The notes beneath the pieces were generated by a model that made no database searches, was not told the origin of the DNA, and was given only the letters and a program-made list of their open reading frames with translations. The translations under genes were made by a program, and so were the position numbers. Source: Gnetum montanum (taxonomy: Eukaryota > Streptophyta > Gnetopsida > Gnetales > Gnetaceae). From it: a stretch of DNA of 64,000 bases. The stretch covers positions 18,844 to 82,843 of the forward strand of contig MNCI01001481.1 in the NCBI GenBank assembly GCA_015680685.1, given 5' to 3'. Within the stretch, counting starts at the first letter, position 1. Each line of letters begins with the position of its first letter. Shown piece by piece: positions 50,390-61,965 of the stretch.

Positions 50390-53300
50390 ACACCAAACAA
50401 AGACAAAAATTTCTTCTTCTTCGCACAAAAGCACTTCACCGCCTAGGAACAACACTAGAGATAGTCGATGGCACAACACACGTAACCAAGATCCGCCAGT
50501 TTCTCAACAGTTCCGTGTGGTATATATTCATCATGATGAATATGTACCCAACTTTACCTTTATTCTCCATCAAGATGTACAACTGCGTTGGAGAGACTTG
50601 GAGAGTAACATAGTGTTGCCCCCAAATCAAGCAGTCCCCAACATGCTTCTTCATGCTCTCGCACAAATAGGCATGTCACAGTTATACACAAAGTATGTTG
50701 CATGTGGTCATGATGCAAGGGACTACCATCCCACAGAAGCGCAACATCAAAGGGACTTGCAACAGGAGAGATACTATACATTCTTGAAGGGCAAAGGACC
50801 CCATAATGCTCCACCCGTCTTAAGCAAAATTGAGGATGGTGAATCTATTTCAATAGGTTCTCCAAAAAATGATGTTCCCCCTCCTAACAATGGTCAGGAG
50901 GTGGTGTATCAGAACCTTGACTCCACGGTTCACAATCTTGGTTCTGATCCCCACAAACACCAAGTGTTCAACGAGGGAACACAAACACATGATAAGGATG
51001 GGCATTCCGATCATAATCATGATCGAGGCTGGGACCACCGAAGAGAAGGTAGGAAACATCATCATGGCGATGGTTCCCCTTCTTCTTCACCTTCATCATC
51101 ACATTCACCCTCTCCTTGAGTATTAGGACGCAGTCATAAGGAACCTAACTGTGAGGATAAAGGTAAACAGGATGAGAAACCTCGGCAAGAGAGTCGAGAA
51201 CGAGGACGAGGGCATTTTAGAGAATCATGGCATGGAAGAAGGGAGAGTAGGGAACCACATAGACATCACAGACACTATGAAAGAAATGACCACAAAGAAC
51301 CCCTACTTGCAACTTGAAGCATGTTAGACATCACGGAGGCCGTAAGAATTCCCACAAGGCACCAAAAAGATAGCAAGATCAATAGGTTAGACATGAATAA
51401 CATCCCATGATTTGAGGGGGGATACAACGTTGATCCTCAAAACCACTTACAAGCATTTCATGATGCATGTGCCTTGCAGAATATCAAGAATGAATGGAAA
51501 AAATTAAAGTTTTTTCCAAGGACACTAATGAAAGAAGAGGAAAGCTGGTACCGGTNATATCAGGTTCATAGATTGCTGGAGCAAGTAGCTAAGGAAGAAG
51601 GGGAGCTACGTAAGAGAGAAAGTGTGGAAGAGTATAATCGTGATCCTTCCCTCTGAAAAAGGGGAGTGAGATTCTATGAGGAGGAGGAAGAGTCACCACT
51701 CGAAGAGATGGTGAATAGGAAAACATTGCCACTCCAAAAATTAAGAACAAAAGCGTCAGCCAAGGTAGACCAAATGTGGGACTCCTTAGATAGTAGATTT
51801 GAAACTGTTCTCAAAATTGTAGAGGAGTCTAAGGAGTGAAGTAGTAACTATGACAAAAAGAAAAAGAGGGATTTGGACCATGCACATAACAAAGGTCAAG
51901 GTAAAATGGCCATCACTGAAGAGGTTGTGGATTCTGATATGGACAATGATGGTGAATGTGAGATATGCCTATACGACCATCTTAAGGGATGTTGCCCAAT
52001 AATCTCACATCTGCAAGAGTCTATGGTGTATGCACTTAACCCATGACTTAACAAACAGCAAGCACCTCGAAGGTTACCTTATCTCCAAGGTAACCCAAGG
52101 CAGTTCCACCAACCTTTAACATATTACCCAAGTGGAGCTCCACCACAACCTATTGAGCAACACCAGCAATGGCAATACCCACAATCATGGGGGATGCCAC
52201 CACCAAGGCAAAAATACCCTTACTGGCAATTGGATCCATATGGCTATTACATGCAGCAACCAATCTCTCCATGTGACTCTGTTGGTCACGTGACCCCACA
52301 ACGTCACTACCAAGCTCGGGAGTATTATAGGACTCCTCCTAGGGGAGATACATCACATACATACTATCCTCCAAATCCATCTGCAACTCTCACACCGATA
52401 GCTCCATTACCACCTACTCTATAAATGCAAGCGGAGCTCCCCACTCAACCGCAGCAATGCACTGCTATGAGAGCTATGAACCTTCAACCCGCTGATAGTT
52501 TTGACAACCATACAAAGAGAAGACCTTTCTTTAGAACCAGCAGTCCAACCAAGCTCTCACAACCACAAGCAATTGAGCCTCTGAACACTTCTCCATCAAA
52601 TAAGGCTTTGGAGCTCCCTTCAAACCAAAAAAAGAGCTCAACACACACGGTTATGTTAACACATGCCGTGATTGATTGGATTAAGGAGGGCCACCTTTCC
52701 AGGAAATTCTCTGATCCTGGAAGTCCTTTAATCTATCTCCAAGTTGCTAGGAATGAACCATGTAAAGCTCTTCTAGACTTGGGTTTTGGAGTCAACTTAA
52801 TATCACAAGAGATGTATAAAGCCTAGAACTTGCCTCCACTAAAGAAGAGCAATATTTTCTTAGAGTTGGCTGACCAGTCCATCACTATTCCCTTGGGACT
52901 GGTGGAGGACATCATTACCACTGTGTGTGGTTGGTCATACCCAGCTGATTTCCTAGTGATACAAATAAACAATGAAGAAGGGGACTTTCCAATAATAATG
53001 GGGAGGGCATGGCTCAGTACCATAAATGCATGCCTAGGAATCCACGATCTTTCCCTGGAAATATCTAAGGAAAACACTTTTGGAAAGATCGAGAAGAAGA
53101 TAGTTCCATGCATCACATACAGTGATACAGGGGGTGATTACGTACAGGAATGTTCAACATTGCCTGCATGCAACCAGTGTGCCCAAGAAATTAACATACA
53201 AAAATTCCTATATGTAGCAACCACATGACAAGAAGACACCTAGTGATTGATAGCTAATCAAGAAAGAAACTCACCAACATGCATGGAACTAACTGGGGGA

Positions 53301-53516
53301 CCAATTTGCACCCATGTAAAAGGCATAGATGCACTGGAGCAAGAGTGTCGCCAACTTCTAACCCTTAACCTGAAAACATCAATAGGGGGAAGCTGGAATT
53401 TACTAAAAACTTCAAACAAGCACTTCAATAAAATATTACTAGTCAATTTGCAACAGACTAAACCTTACCATGAATTTACACCCATCAATGCACATAACAC
53501 ATTGGAGAAAGGATGA
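50390..53516 (+). pseudogene. E2 gag-protease polyprotein, one frame with point stops
   Basis: A single frame of about 1,000 codons runs through without any frameshift. From the 5' end: a basic, Ser/His-rich N-terminus (50517-51117 fully open, 200 codons), a capsid-type segment (NHLQAFHDACALQNIKNEW, KKLKFFPRTL), CEICLYDHLKGCC with following His (51957-51995), a Pro/Tyr/Gln-rich region (52194-52424), then a retropepsin-like domain: KALLDLGFGVNLISQ with D-L-G in place of D-T/S-G, and FPIIMGRAWL. Internal stops are mostly TGA where Arg would fit, with one TAA and two TAG where Gln fits. About 90-100 residues of the capsid core present in E1 and E3 are missing at the single N (51556). Function as Gag and protease is inferred from these features. 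Confidence 0.85.
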
Positions 53517-55414
53517 CCTCACTCATTATTTTGGATCTTCCCCTTCCAACTTAGTCATGGGGGAGATGGCCACCTATGCTGATCGATCAAGGCCCTCAGT
53601 TCCTTTTTAAGTTTTTGTTTTACAAATTTCTTTAACTTTTCTTATTTTTGTTTTGCAACATCGTTCATACTTTTTCTGTTTATTTATTTCGTTAAGTTCG
53701 TCACCTAATAAGTGCTCTTGAAGATGGTATGAACTATACTTCATTGATTGCTAATGTTTGGTTTTGACCTTTGAGTTATAATGTTGATACTAAGGTATGG
53801 TTATTTTGATATAACAGGTAATGAGTCCATGTTATCCATACATCCATGAATTTCTATGGTTTATCTTGGCTTGGAACTGTACAGTCCCTTTCCTTAAATA
53901 ATAAGAACTATCAATGAATCAGTGACTAGGCATTTCTCAAACTAAGGAAGGACTAAAGGATTGAAAGGATTTGATGCATTCGTGCTAGCCATTCTCTTGG
54001 GTGCTTGGATGTCTTCTTCTTGAGTTTTCCTTAACATTCCGACGTTGCTCCAATATTGGGAAGCTGAGCTAATAAAAATTACAAGTCTTTGCATGGTGTG
54101 GTCCTCACGCAACACAAAAAAGAAAGAAAGAAGAAGAAGCGAGAATTCAAAGCACACTCCTTAGATGAAATAATCATCTGGGCTACAAGCACTGGTTATG
54201 GAACTAAACAAACATGTTCCCTATAACTACGGCCCTTTCTTGCTTCCTACTTTCTCCTTTTTTGTTTCATTGGAATGGTGGTGACTCTGTGATGAAGGCA
54301 TTCATGTTACTTCAGGTGGATGGATTGGCCGAATGTATTAATGCCAAGTCACTGGATGTGGTTGGTTTGAGGCTAGATTTGGACTAAGATCTACTAAGTC
54401 ACATTAACCATTAACACATAAGGGGCTGTACACCACCTTGTTCTTGAGATTTCATTCCATTCTCTTCTTCCATCCTTCTTTATCCATTTTGCACCTCATT
54501 GCCGGTTGTATCAATAGTCCATATTTTGGTTGATGCATTGTTTTCTTTTTGGTAAATTCTTGTGGTTAAGATTTTACTCTAACTTCCAATTGACATTTCT
54601 AGAGCCCATGGACTCTTGAATGGGGGATTGTTAGGGCATTAAGGGCATGAGCTTGCTTTGGGGAGGACCCACTAGCATTCCTATTTGGAGCATCAGTTAA
54701 TTTATTTCCCTTAAATATTTTTACAATCACCATTTATTTGTTCATTTCCATCCCTGACATCCATTTTCTTGGTGTGGTCATTGTTTTTTTTTCTCCATCT
54801 TTCTTATTCCTTATCTTTTTCTATTCTCTCGCTACCGGAGGTTCGCTCTTAGTCATGGGGGTCCTGGTCCAATTTTTTTGATTTCTCTTAACCCCTACAC
54901 CTTGGGTAGTCACCAGTGTTATATCTCCAAAATCCACATCAGCCATACCACAGCTCAGCCAATGGACCTTACACCGAAGCAAGGTATCAAGTACATTGTG
55001 ATTCAATTATCCTTGCTAATATAAGACTATGTTGTGTGTAGAGATGGCAATCATACAACAATAGATTGGATTTTGAGGGAACACTTGGAATGGACTGGTG
55101 CTGAAGCAGTTATGCAAGGAACAAGATTAATGGCGCGCTTATAGATGGACAACAAAAAGCGCAATCTTGGCATCAGTAGTAGTGGACTTCTTCTTTTCTC
55201 TCTCTCTCTTCTCTCTTCTCTCCTAGCTACCAAATAAGGCTGCATGTAAAATGTGTATAATGTTCACTCCTATTGTTATGAACACTAATTTTTTCATGCA
55301 TTGTAATGATGATCCGTTCACATGTCACCCAATTCATCATTAGTATCATTCAAGTCAATAATCCCATACCTTCCCAATATTTTTTAAGGAACTCGAGCAC
55401 GAGTTTTCATTTAG
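53517..55414 (+). other. E2 3' internal region, non-coding
   Basis: No long sense frame. It contains the purine block at 54637-54680 (gctttggggagga) shared with E1 and E3. Around 55330-55420 it matches the 3' end of E3 (aatcccatacct..., ctcgag, gagttttcatttag). A short sense frame starting near 54961 (MDLTPKQGIKY) is unassigned. Confidence 0.55.
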
Positions 55415-55425
55415 TCATGAGGGTA
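55415..55425 (+). promoter_or_regulatory. E2 polypurine tract
   Basis: TCATGAGGGTA directly before the LTR start, matching TTGTGAGGGTA in E3 and gtgggggta in E1. It is short for a PPT and partly decayed. Confidence 0.55.
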
Positions 55426-56223
55426 TGATGAGTCGCGATATCACGTCTGCCCCTGCAATATCATGTATGCAATATCGCATCCCACCACAATGTCTATAAA
55501 TAAGAGGCGGCTTTCCCTATTTTAGACATATAGACTTAGACCCTTAGCCAAACTATAGCATTTTTACCATTCTAGAGTTAGAATAATTTCCATGTGCCCG
55601 CAGTAGGAGTCTTAAAGTGAACAGATCTTTATTTGAGCAAATTGTACTTGAGCACATATTTGTGTACAATAATAAAGATGAACTTTTTGATAAACATTGC
55701 AACATATGGACTAAGCTAAATAGGATTTAATTATTGTTAAATGTTTAAATGCTTTCCTAGATAATCAATCTCTCTCAACCCTTGACTCTCCTAGTTAAGT
55801 GCATTTAGTACGACTACTTTGAGCACGTTTGTAACACTTGGTAACCTAGTAACAAGTAGCGTTTGGTAATCCCAGTAGCATTGCACTGGTTCAGGGTGTG
55901 TGCGAAAAGTGGGAACGAATACTGGTGCTAGGATAATTAGAATTTAGTTAGTGAATAGTTAATGGAAGTTAGTCATTTAGTTCTCTTCACCCTTCCCTAT
56001 TAGCATAAGACATTGAAAAGAGAAAAGATATAAAAATCATATACCTCAAGCTTACTTAACCATACAACCGTAACAATACAAGTAAGTTTGGAAAGACATC
56101 GATTGATTAAGCTTAAGTGTTCCATTAAGGCATGTAAGCACTTAGTCCTTGGAGTACAACCAGATCATGCGTGAGATGCTCGTATTTGTATGGTTGAGTG
56201 TAGGGGTACCTCACCACTCATCA
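55426..56223 (+). repeat. E2 3' LTR
   Basis: 798 bp, collinear with 49470-50261, with TATAAATA at 55495-55502. The G-box and GATATC block of the 5' LTR is altered here, largely by C/T and G/A changes. Ends CACTCATCA. Confidence 0.9.
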
Positions 56224-56300
56224 TTGGCGCCATTGCTGGGGACTTAGTTATTTGTGTGCTACATAGAACATAGGAGATCATTCATATCATTACTCTTCTT
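56224..56300 (+). repeat. Second copy of the E2 primer site and leader beyond the 3' LTR
   Basis: About 77 bases match 50262-50338 (primer site, gggacttagtt, then gatcattcatatcatt), after which the sequence changes to E6. A single ordinary insertion would not leave leader sequence outside the 3' LTR. Confidence 0.85.
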
Positions 56301-57480
56301 CATTATCTTACTACTGGGTAAACTTCTATTCATCTCACATCTACTCAAAAGGATGCTTTACATAAACATATTCAACACTTTCATTTAGTAAATCCTAATA
56401 TCCTATATCAAGTTTCTTCTATAGGAATTCTTCTACATTGTCTTAGTTCTAAGAAGTCTAAGATAATCCTTGATTAGATACTTAGGATCATACTCCTTGA
56501 GAGCTCATATCATTTCTTTAGGCTATTTCTGGCTAACATTTACTAAATATGCTTACAATTTAGTCAATACATGCGATACTTGCCAAAGGTATGCATTAGT
56601 TATCTATCTTCCTTCACAAGAACTCAACATGTCTCAAATCATATGGTCCTTTCAAAAATGGAATTTAGGCCTTATTAGTGCTATTAGCCCTCCTTCATCT
56701 ACTAGGTACCAATTTATTCTAATTAATATAAAATATTTTAGTAAGTGGGTAGAAGTTGTTTCTTTATGTTCCACCAAATTTCACTTCATCTATCATTTCA
56801 TTCTTGACCACATAATAATTCACTTTGGTGTACCTCTCCAGATTGTAATTAAAAATGGACATTAGTTTAAAAGTAAGGAGGTAGCTAATTTTTTTCTCTA
56901 TGTATCACATTACCCAATCATTCTCATCACCCTATTACCTTGAGTCTAATAATCAAGCCAAATCCACTAATAAAACTCTCATCCATTTTTCCACATCATG
57001 GTCAATAAAACCCAATCTAATTAGCACATATATTTATTATATTCTCTATGGATCTATTGTATTAGTGTTTGTATAACCACTAGTCTTACCCAATACTTTC
57101 TAACCTCTAGTTCTAAGGCAATCTTATGAGTTAAGCTTTGTATTCCATCTACTTGTATTACTCTACATGATTTGTGTTCAGATTAGGATAATAACCATAT
57201 GTGATGCATTGAGTTAAATATTCTTAAAGAAAAATTTGAAGCTTTTCTTCAACTTCTCCATGAATATTAAGAAGTTATTAAACTTCATCACTCTATACAT
57301 GTTAGAATTAGAGAGATTCATGAGGATGATTAAGTCCTTTATCATTTTCTAAACTCTAAAGATACAAAGTTCTTCCCCAACTAGTAAGATTCATTTTTGG
57401 TTATTTAATCTCTAAAAAATGATGCCTATATTCTATCTAATCTATAATGACATAAATTTCTAGATCTTCTTAAAAGAAGC
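56301..57480 (+). pseudogene. E6 integrase remnant
   Basis: 56470-56865 is open for 131 codons. GYFWLTFTKYAYNLVNTCDT is followed by CQRYA, which is the HHCC zinc-binding end of gypsy integrase (Cys pair CDTC). The catalytic core follows: WNLGLISAISPPSSTRYQ, NIKYFSKWVEVV, FGVPLQIVIKNGH. In integrases of this kind the first catalytic residue is in a GMDLIG-like motif, replaced here by NLGLIS, so the core Asp is lost. After 56865 stops dominate, with faint integrase C-terminal phrases to about 57480. Confidence 0.75.
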
Positions 57481-58242
57481 TTCATGAAGTACTACTACAT
57501 TTAGTCAACTCACAACATTGAACTTGCTGACTATTCGAGACTAAACATGTGTTCTCTTAATGGTAGTTTACTTTCTATTAGTTATTTTTTTTCTATAACA
57601 AGATATGTACATTAAGATAATAGTTTTTCACTAAACCCTATTTTATTTGTACTATTTTTCTTACTACTCCCCCTCTTTATCTCATATTATACTATTTCTC
57701 TAGTTATCTTTTTCATATTTCACTATGTTATTTATCCCATTCTACTCTATGTGCTTGGCATAATCAGTGAGGCTTCTAAATTATTGAATATCTTATTACT
57801 TCATGTGAGGATGTGAATAAGTGTATTATTAAGTGGAACAAGGAGGAGTTACTTCAACAATATACATGTAACATCCTTTTAGGCCATATAGTGTGTAGAT
57901 TTAGCCATGTCCTTCTTCTATGACATGTCATTGTTCTTATGATAGGTGTCTAGGTGATATCCTCTTTTACCCATTTCTTTTTTACTTTCTATTTTTGTAT
58001 GCTATAATTTATGATCTCATGTACTATATTTATCTCTTTTTCCTCTCCTCTCCTCTCTTCATTTATTTTCATTCCTTTCTATATTTAGCATTAGTAAGGC
58101 CAAACAAGAGTCTCTACCCTAATGCAATGAGGTAGTATTGAGTGTATATGGATGTAATAAGTGTGAATATTCATATGAGTAAGGTAAGGGAGAGGTCAGT
58201 TTTAGGGAACTAGCCATGTCTTACTCTATGAGATTGCATCCT
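57481..58242. other. No gene recognised
   Basis: T-rich on the plus strand with no domain. The 3' LTR of E6 would be expected here, but I find no match to 36893-38130. Confidence 0.5.
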
Positions 58243-58850
58243 TGATGTAGGAACACCTCTTCCAAGCCCTTTTTCATCTTTATAAGTGGTTAAATTATAG
58301 TTCAAGAAGGTGGAGAGATGTCTTTGCTACAAGCTGAAAAAATAAAATAGAAAAAAAAATTATGTATTTCAAGTGCCTAAGAGATGTCTAAGCCAAAGAG
58401 AAGATGTTTCTAGCTCTATGTTTAAGAGAAAGTATAGAGGCTGGGTCACTTGTTGAGCATGGATGAAGAGAGAAGAGGGAAGAGAGAAAGAGTTGGAATA
58501 GAGAGATTGCAAAAGAGGATGTATGTATTTGTAGTTAAGTGTGTGCGATATTAACCATCACTCTCTGTATGTGCATCTAATCTCAAATCTGTGTGAAGAG
58601 ATCTAGATTAATTAAGTCTTACGTTAAGGTTAATCACTCTGTGATTGTAGAGCCTCATGCTCTACAATAGTGTTAAGTGCATAAGGATTGAATGTATCTA
58701 GGTTGTAATTCCATTGTAATTATAATCTTTTCAATTTAATTAAAGATAGCTAGTTTTTCTAGATTTTCAAGAAATTGAATTTTCTTACATTGTTTTTCTA
58801 TTTTTGAATTTACTATATTTGAAGGATTAAAAAAATTGAAGTGACCTTGC
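58243..58850 (+). repeat. E5 5' LTR
   Basis: About 608 bp from TGATGTAGG to a point just before the primer site. The first 20 bases match the LTRs at 11416 and 14217 with few changes. Its 3' end is inferred from the primer site; no second copy is available to confirm it. Confidence 0.55.
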
Positions 58851-58851
58851 T

Positions 58852-58865
58852 TCGGTATTAGAGCC
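58852..58865 (+). promoter_or_regulatory. E5 primer-binding site (tRNA-Met type)
   Basis: TCGGTATTAGAGCC differs in few positions from the TTGGTATCAGAGCC site that pairs with initiator tRNA-Met. Confidence 0.65.
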
Positions 58866-58917
58866 ATAGTGTTTATTTTTGTTAAAATTTGATTGTATAT
58901 ATTTTTATCTATTTTAT

Positions 58918-61900
58918 ATGGTCTCTAAGAAGAAAAATGTTCAAGCTCTAAATCAAGACATGAAAAGCATGAAATTTTCTTTTAAGTTGATGATTGATTG
59001 ATTGGATGAGATTAGCACTAAGGTATGTCTAAATGCAAGACCCATCCATATTCAGCCACATGGTAATGATGTGTAATATGGCTCCAATGATGATGAAGAA
59101 TTTTTTTAGCTTGGTGGAAGGAGATTCAATGAGGAGAAAGAAACTTTTAGCTATGGAAGTATGAGAATCCATTAGCCTCAAGTTCTAAGGAAAGGAAATT
59201 CACATCCTTATGCTAGAGCTCTAAGAGTTCCATCTTTAATATCAACTTCTTTTCATGACAAGCTTAATAATGAAGATGAAGGAAGACTAGCTAGAGCATT
59301 TAGAAATGCTGCAATACTTTTGTATGTGGAGTTGAAAATTTTAAAAAATGTCAATGAAATCAATGTTTTTGTAAAATAGCTGAAAATTAATGTCAATGAA
59401 ATCAATGTTTTTGTAAAATAGCTGAAAATCAATGTTTTTGTAAAATCGCTGAAAATTTTAAAAAATGTCAATGAAATCAATGTTTTTGGAAGTGGTACCA
59501 AATAAATTTTAAATATCAATTGCAGAATCTAGATTAGAAGGTATAGCTTTAACTTGGTGGGAAAAAAGTTTCAAAGTTAGAAGAGGTAAAATAATCAACC
59601 TATTAGGAATTAGTCCTTAATGAAATATAGGTTGAAATGGAAATTTGGACAATCTTGGTAGAGATAAGAGATAATCATAAAGATAAAATTCCTTAGATAG
59701 GAAGCAATAGATGTCAAGGAGCTTTACATCAAATTTTGTGAACTATTCCATCAAGTAAAGGTAAACTAGAAGGATTATGAATAGGCTTAACTCTTTCTTG
59801 AAGATCTTATGATGGCTTACCCTTGATGAGGCTTATGATTTGACAATCAAGGTAGAGAAGAAACTCAATGGATTTGGGAACATGAGCAAAAAAACTTTAA
59901 AAGGAAATGAGAAGGCATAAAAATTTGAAAAGGGATTCAACTCTAAATCTAAAGACAAGGAGGAAAGCTATGACAAGAAAAATGAAAAGGATGATGATGA
60001 GAAGGACAAAGCTAATAGAACTTGGGAAATAAAGGCAAGGATCAAGGTAACAACTTATCAAAGATTTAGTACTTTAAATGTGAAAAGTTGGGATATAGGC
60101 AATGGAAATTTTTACTTTACAAGGTAGCCAAGGATAAGGATGTGCAAACCATGGAGGTAGTGGAGACATCAAATCAAGATCTTTAGAAAGGTGATCCTAA
60201 TTCTTTCAAAATTGAGAAAGTTTTAGAATTAAATTCTTGTACATTTATGGAAAATGTGAATAGAGGAGATAATCCATTAAGGAAATTATTATTATTAATT
60301 AGAGTTAGATATGTTCTTAATGGGAAATGAATTCATGTTTTGATTGATGGAGGAGCCCAGCAAAATATTATTTCTTCTAAGGTAGTTACTAGATTGGTTT
60401 TGGTGAAAATTCATCACCCTAGACCCTACAAGGTACATTGGTTATCAAGAGATGAAAGAACAATGTATCTTGAAATTTAAAATTGGAAGTTTTCATGATG
60501 TTGTGAAATGTGATGTACTGCTAATTGATTGTACTAATGTAATTTTGAAAAGGACTTAGAATTTTGATAATAGTGCTAAATTTGATGTAGTAAGAAATGT
60601 GTGAAGTGTAGCAAGACTTGATGGAGTTCATGAGTTGATTCCTATGATAGTTGAACAAGTGAGGCAACAAAGTTTACTTAATGCTTCCTTAATTCTTCTT
60701 GAGAAGAGGGAGTACATTAAGGAACATGATGAAGTTGGTTTTGATTTTTGGGTTGTATCAACTATTACATCTAATCATGATGTTGTGTAAGTAGATCTTC
60801 CAAGAAGTGTGCTACATTGGAAGAAGCAATTTTTAAAGGTATTCAAAGGGGAATTAGATGGATTATTATTAATGAGAAATGTCTAGCACCAAATTGATTT
60901 TATTTATAGTGCTACCATTTCAAATTAGAGGGTATAATGGTATCAAATCGGAGGGCTAAATTACAATGGCAAGTATAGGAGTTACTTGTGAATGGCTTTG
61001 TAAAGAAGTTAATTTCTCCTTATGTAGTTTTAGTAGTTCTTGTGCCAAAGAAGGAAAGTGATGAATGGAGTATGTGCATTGACTTAAGATTTGTAAAAAA
61101 GATAAAAATCATATACATGTTCCCTATTATAAGTATGGATGATATCCTTGATGTCCTTACTAGTGTAGTGATTTTCAACAAAATTGATTTAGAGAGTGGC
61201 TATCATCAAATTCATATTAGGTTTGGTAATGAATGAAAGATTGCTTTTAAGACTCTAGATGAATTGTTTGAGTGGTTGGTGATTCAATTTGGGATCACAA
61301 ATGCTCTTGCCATATTTATAAGGTTGATGCATGATATCCTCAAAAATTTGATCAATGAGTATTGTATTATCTTCTTTAGTGATATTTTGGTGTAAAGCTC
61401 AAATGAGGTAGAGCACTTAGATCATTTGAGTTGAGTATAACTTAAGTTGAAGGAGGCACACTTGGTGATCAATATGAAGAAGATTTATTTTTTCAAAAGG
61501 GAGATCACATATTTAGGACATGATTTCTAAAAATCAAATCAGGATGAAAGTTAGCAAGGTAAAGTCTATTAGAGATTCACCGATTTTTAAAAATGTTAGG
61601 AAGGTGCAATTATTTCTTGTTTTAGTAGGTTTTTATAGGTTGTTCATACAAAAATTTTAGTGGTATTATATGACCTATATTTTCTTTGCTTAAGAAGAAT
61701 TAAGATTTCAGGTGGGATGATTAGACCTAAAGAAGCTTTCACTTGTTGAAGGAAAAAATAACCAATGAGTAGCTACTCACAATGCCTAATTTTTAGAAGC
61801 TTTTTTAGGTAGAGGTGGATGGAATTGGACTTGTCATTGGAGGGGTCCTTTCACAAGAAGATAGACCTATTGCTTTCTTTTCTAAAAAGGTGAATGCGTA

Positions 61901-61965
61901 AAGGTAGAAATATAGTGTATATGAGAAGGGTGTGTGATATCCTTCAAGCATATCTAGCAAAGTAT
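58918..61965 (+). pseudogene. E5 gag-pol remnant
   Basis: Gag starts at ATG 58918 (MVSKKKNVQALNQDMKSMK, coiled-coil-like), with a knuckle relic near 60070 (FKCEKLGY). Protease lies near 60337 (VLIDGGAQQNIISS). In RT, 60988-61236 is open for 82 codons (NGFVKKLISPYVVLVVLVPK, FNKIDLESGYHQIHI), followed by EWLVIQFGITNALA and IIFFSDILV near 61370. The catalytic FxDD motif reads F-S-D here, so one active-site Asp is lost. RNase H is near 61810 (VDGIGLVIGGVLSQEDRPIA). Stops and frameshifts are many. Domain order is Ty3/gypsy, resembling chromovirus-type pol. Confidence 0.75.
59335..59489 (+). repeat. Imperfect tandem repeats inside E5 gag
   Basis: The phrase gtcaatgaaatcaatgtttt with flanking gctgaaaat is repeated three to four times with deletions of part of the unit. 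It probably arose by slippage and disrupts the gag frame. Confidence 0.8.

Larger units (their letters stand above)
49470..56223 (+). mobile_element. E2: gag-pro-only LTR retrotransposon, best preserved of its family
   Basis: LTRs at 49470-50261 and 55426-56223 differ at about 15 of 230 bases in the stretch I compared. They start TGATGAG and end CTCATCA. Inside are a tRNA-Asp primer site, one long gag-protease frame, about 1.9 kb without coding, and a purine-rich tract. No RT, RNase H or integrase is seen. Unusually, the 3' LTR is followed by a second copy of the primer site and leader (56224-56300), so it does not end in a target duplication. Confidence 0.88.
36893..57480 (+). mobile_element. 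E6: large Tat-like Ty3/gypsy element, broken by insertions
   Basis: Pieces in one orientation add up to a single element: candidate 5' LTR, primer site, gag with a Cys/His stretch, protease, reverse transcriptase and integrase. Three blocks interrupt it: a solo LTR (38434-39298), the block at 42881-48440, and E2 with its tail (49470-56300). Just left of E2 the RT reads VSKDSIAVDE, then is cut. Right of E2 the sequence resumes near integrase, so RNase H and the RT end are missing. No 3' LTR was found. Assigning all pieces to one copy is inference from order and orientation. Confidence 0.55.

Noticed and set aside
54821-55245. Short minus-strand ORFs in E2
   Set aside because: Antisense to the element, low complexity in part (CT-rich run near 55190), no motif.
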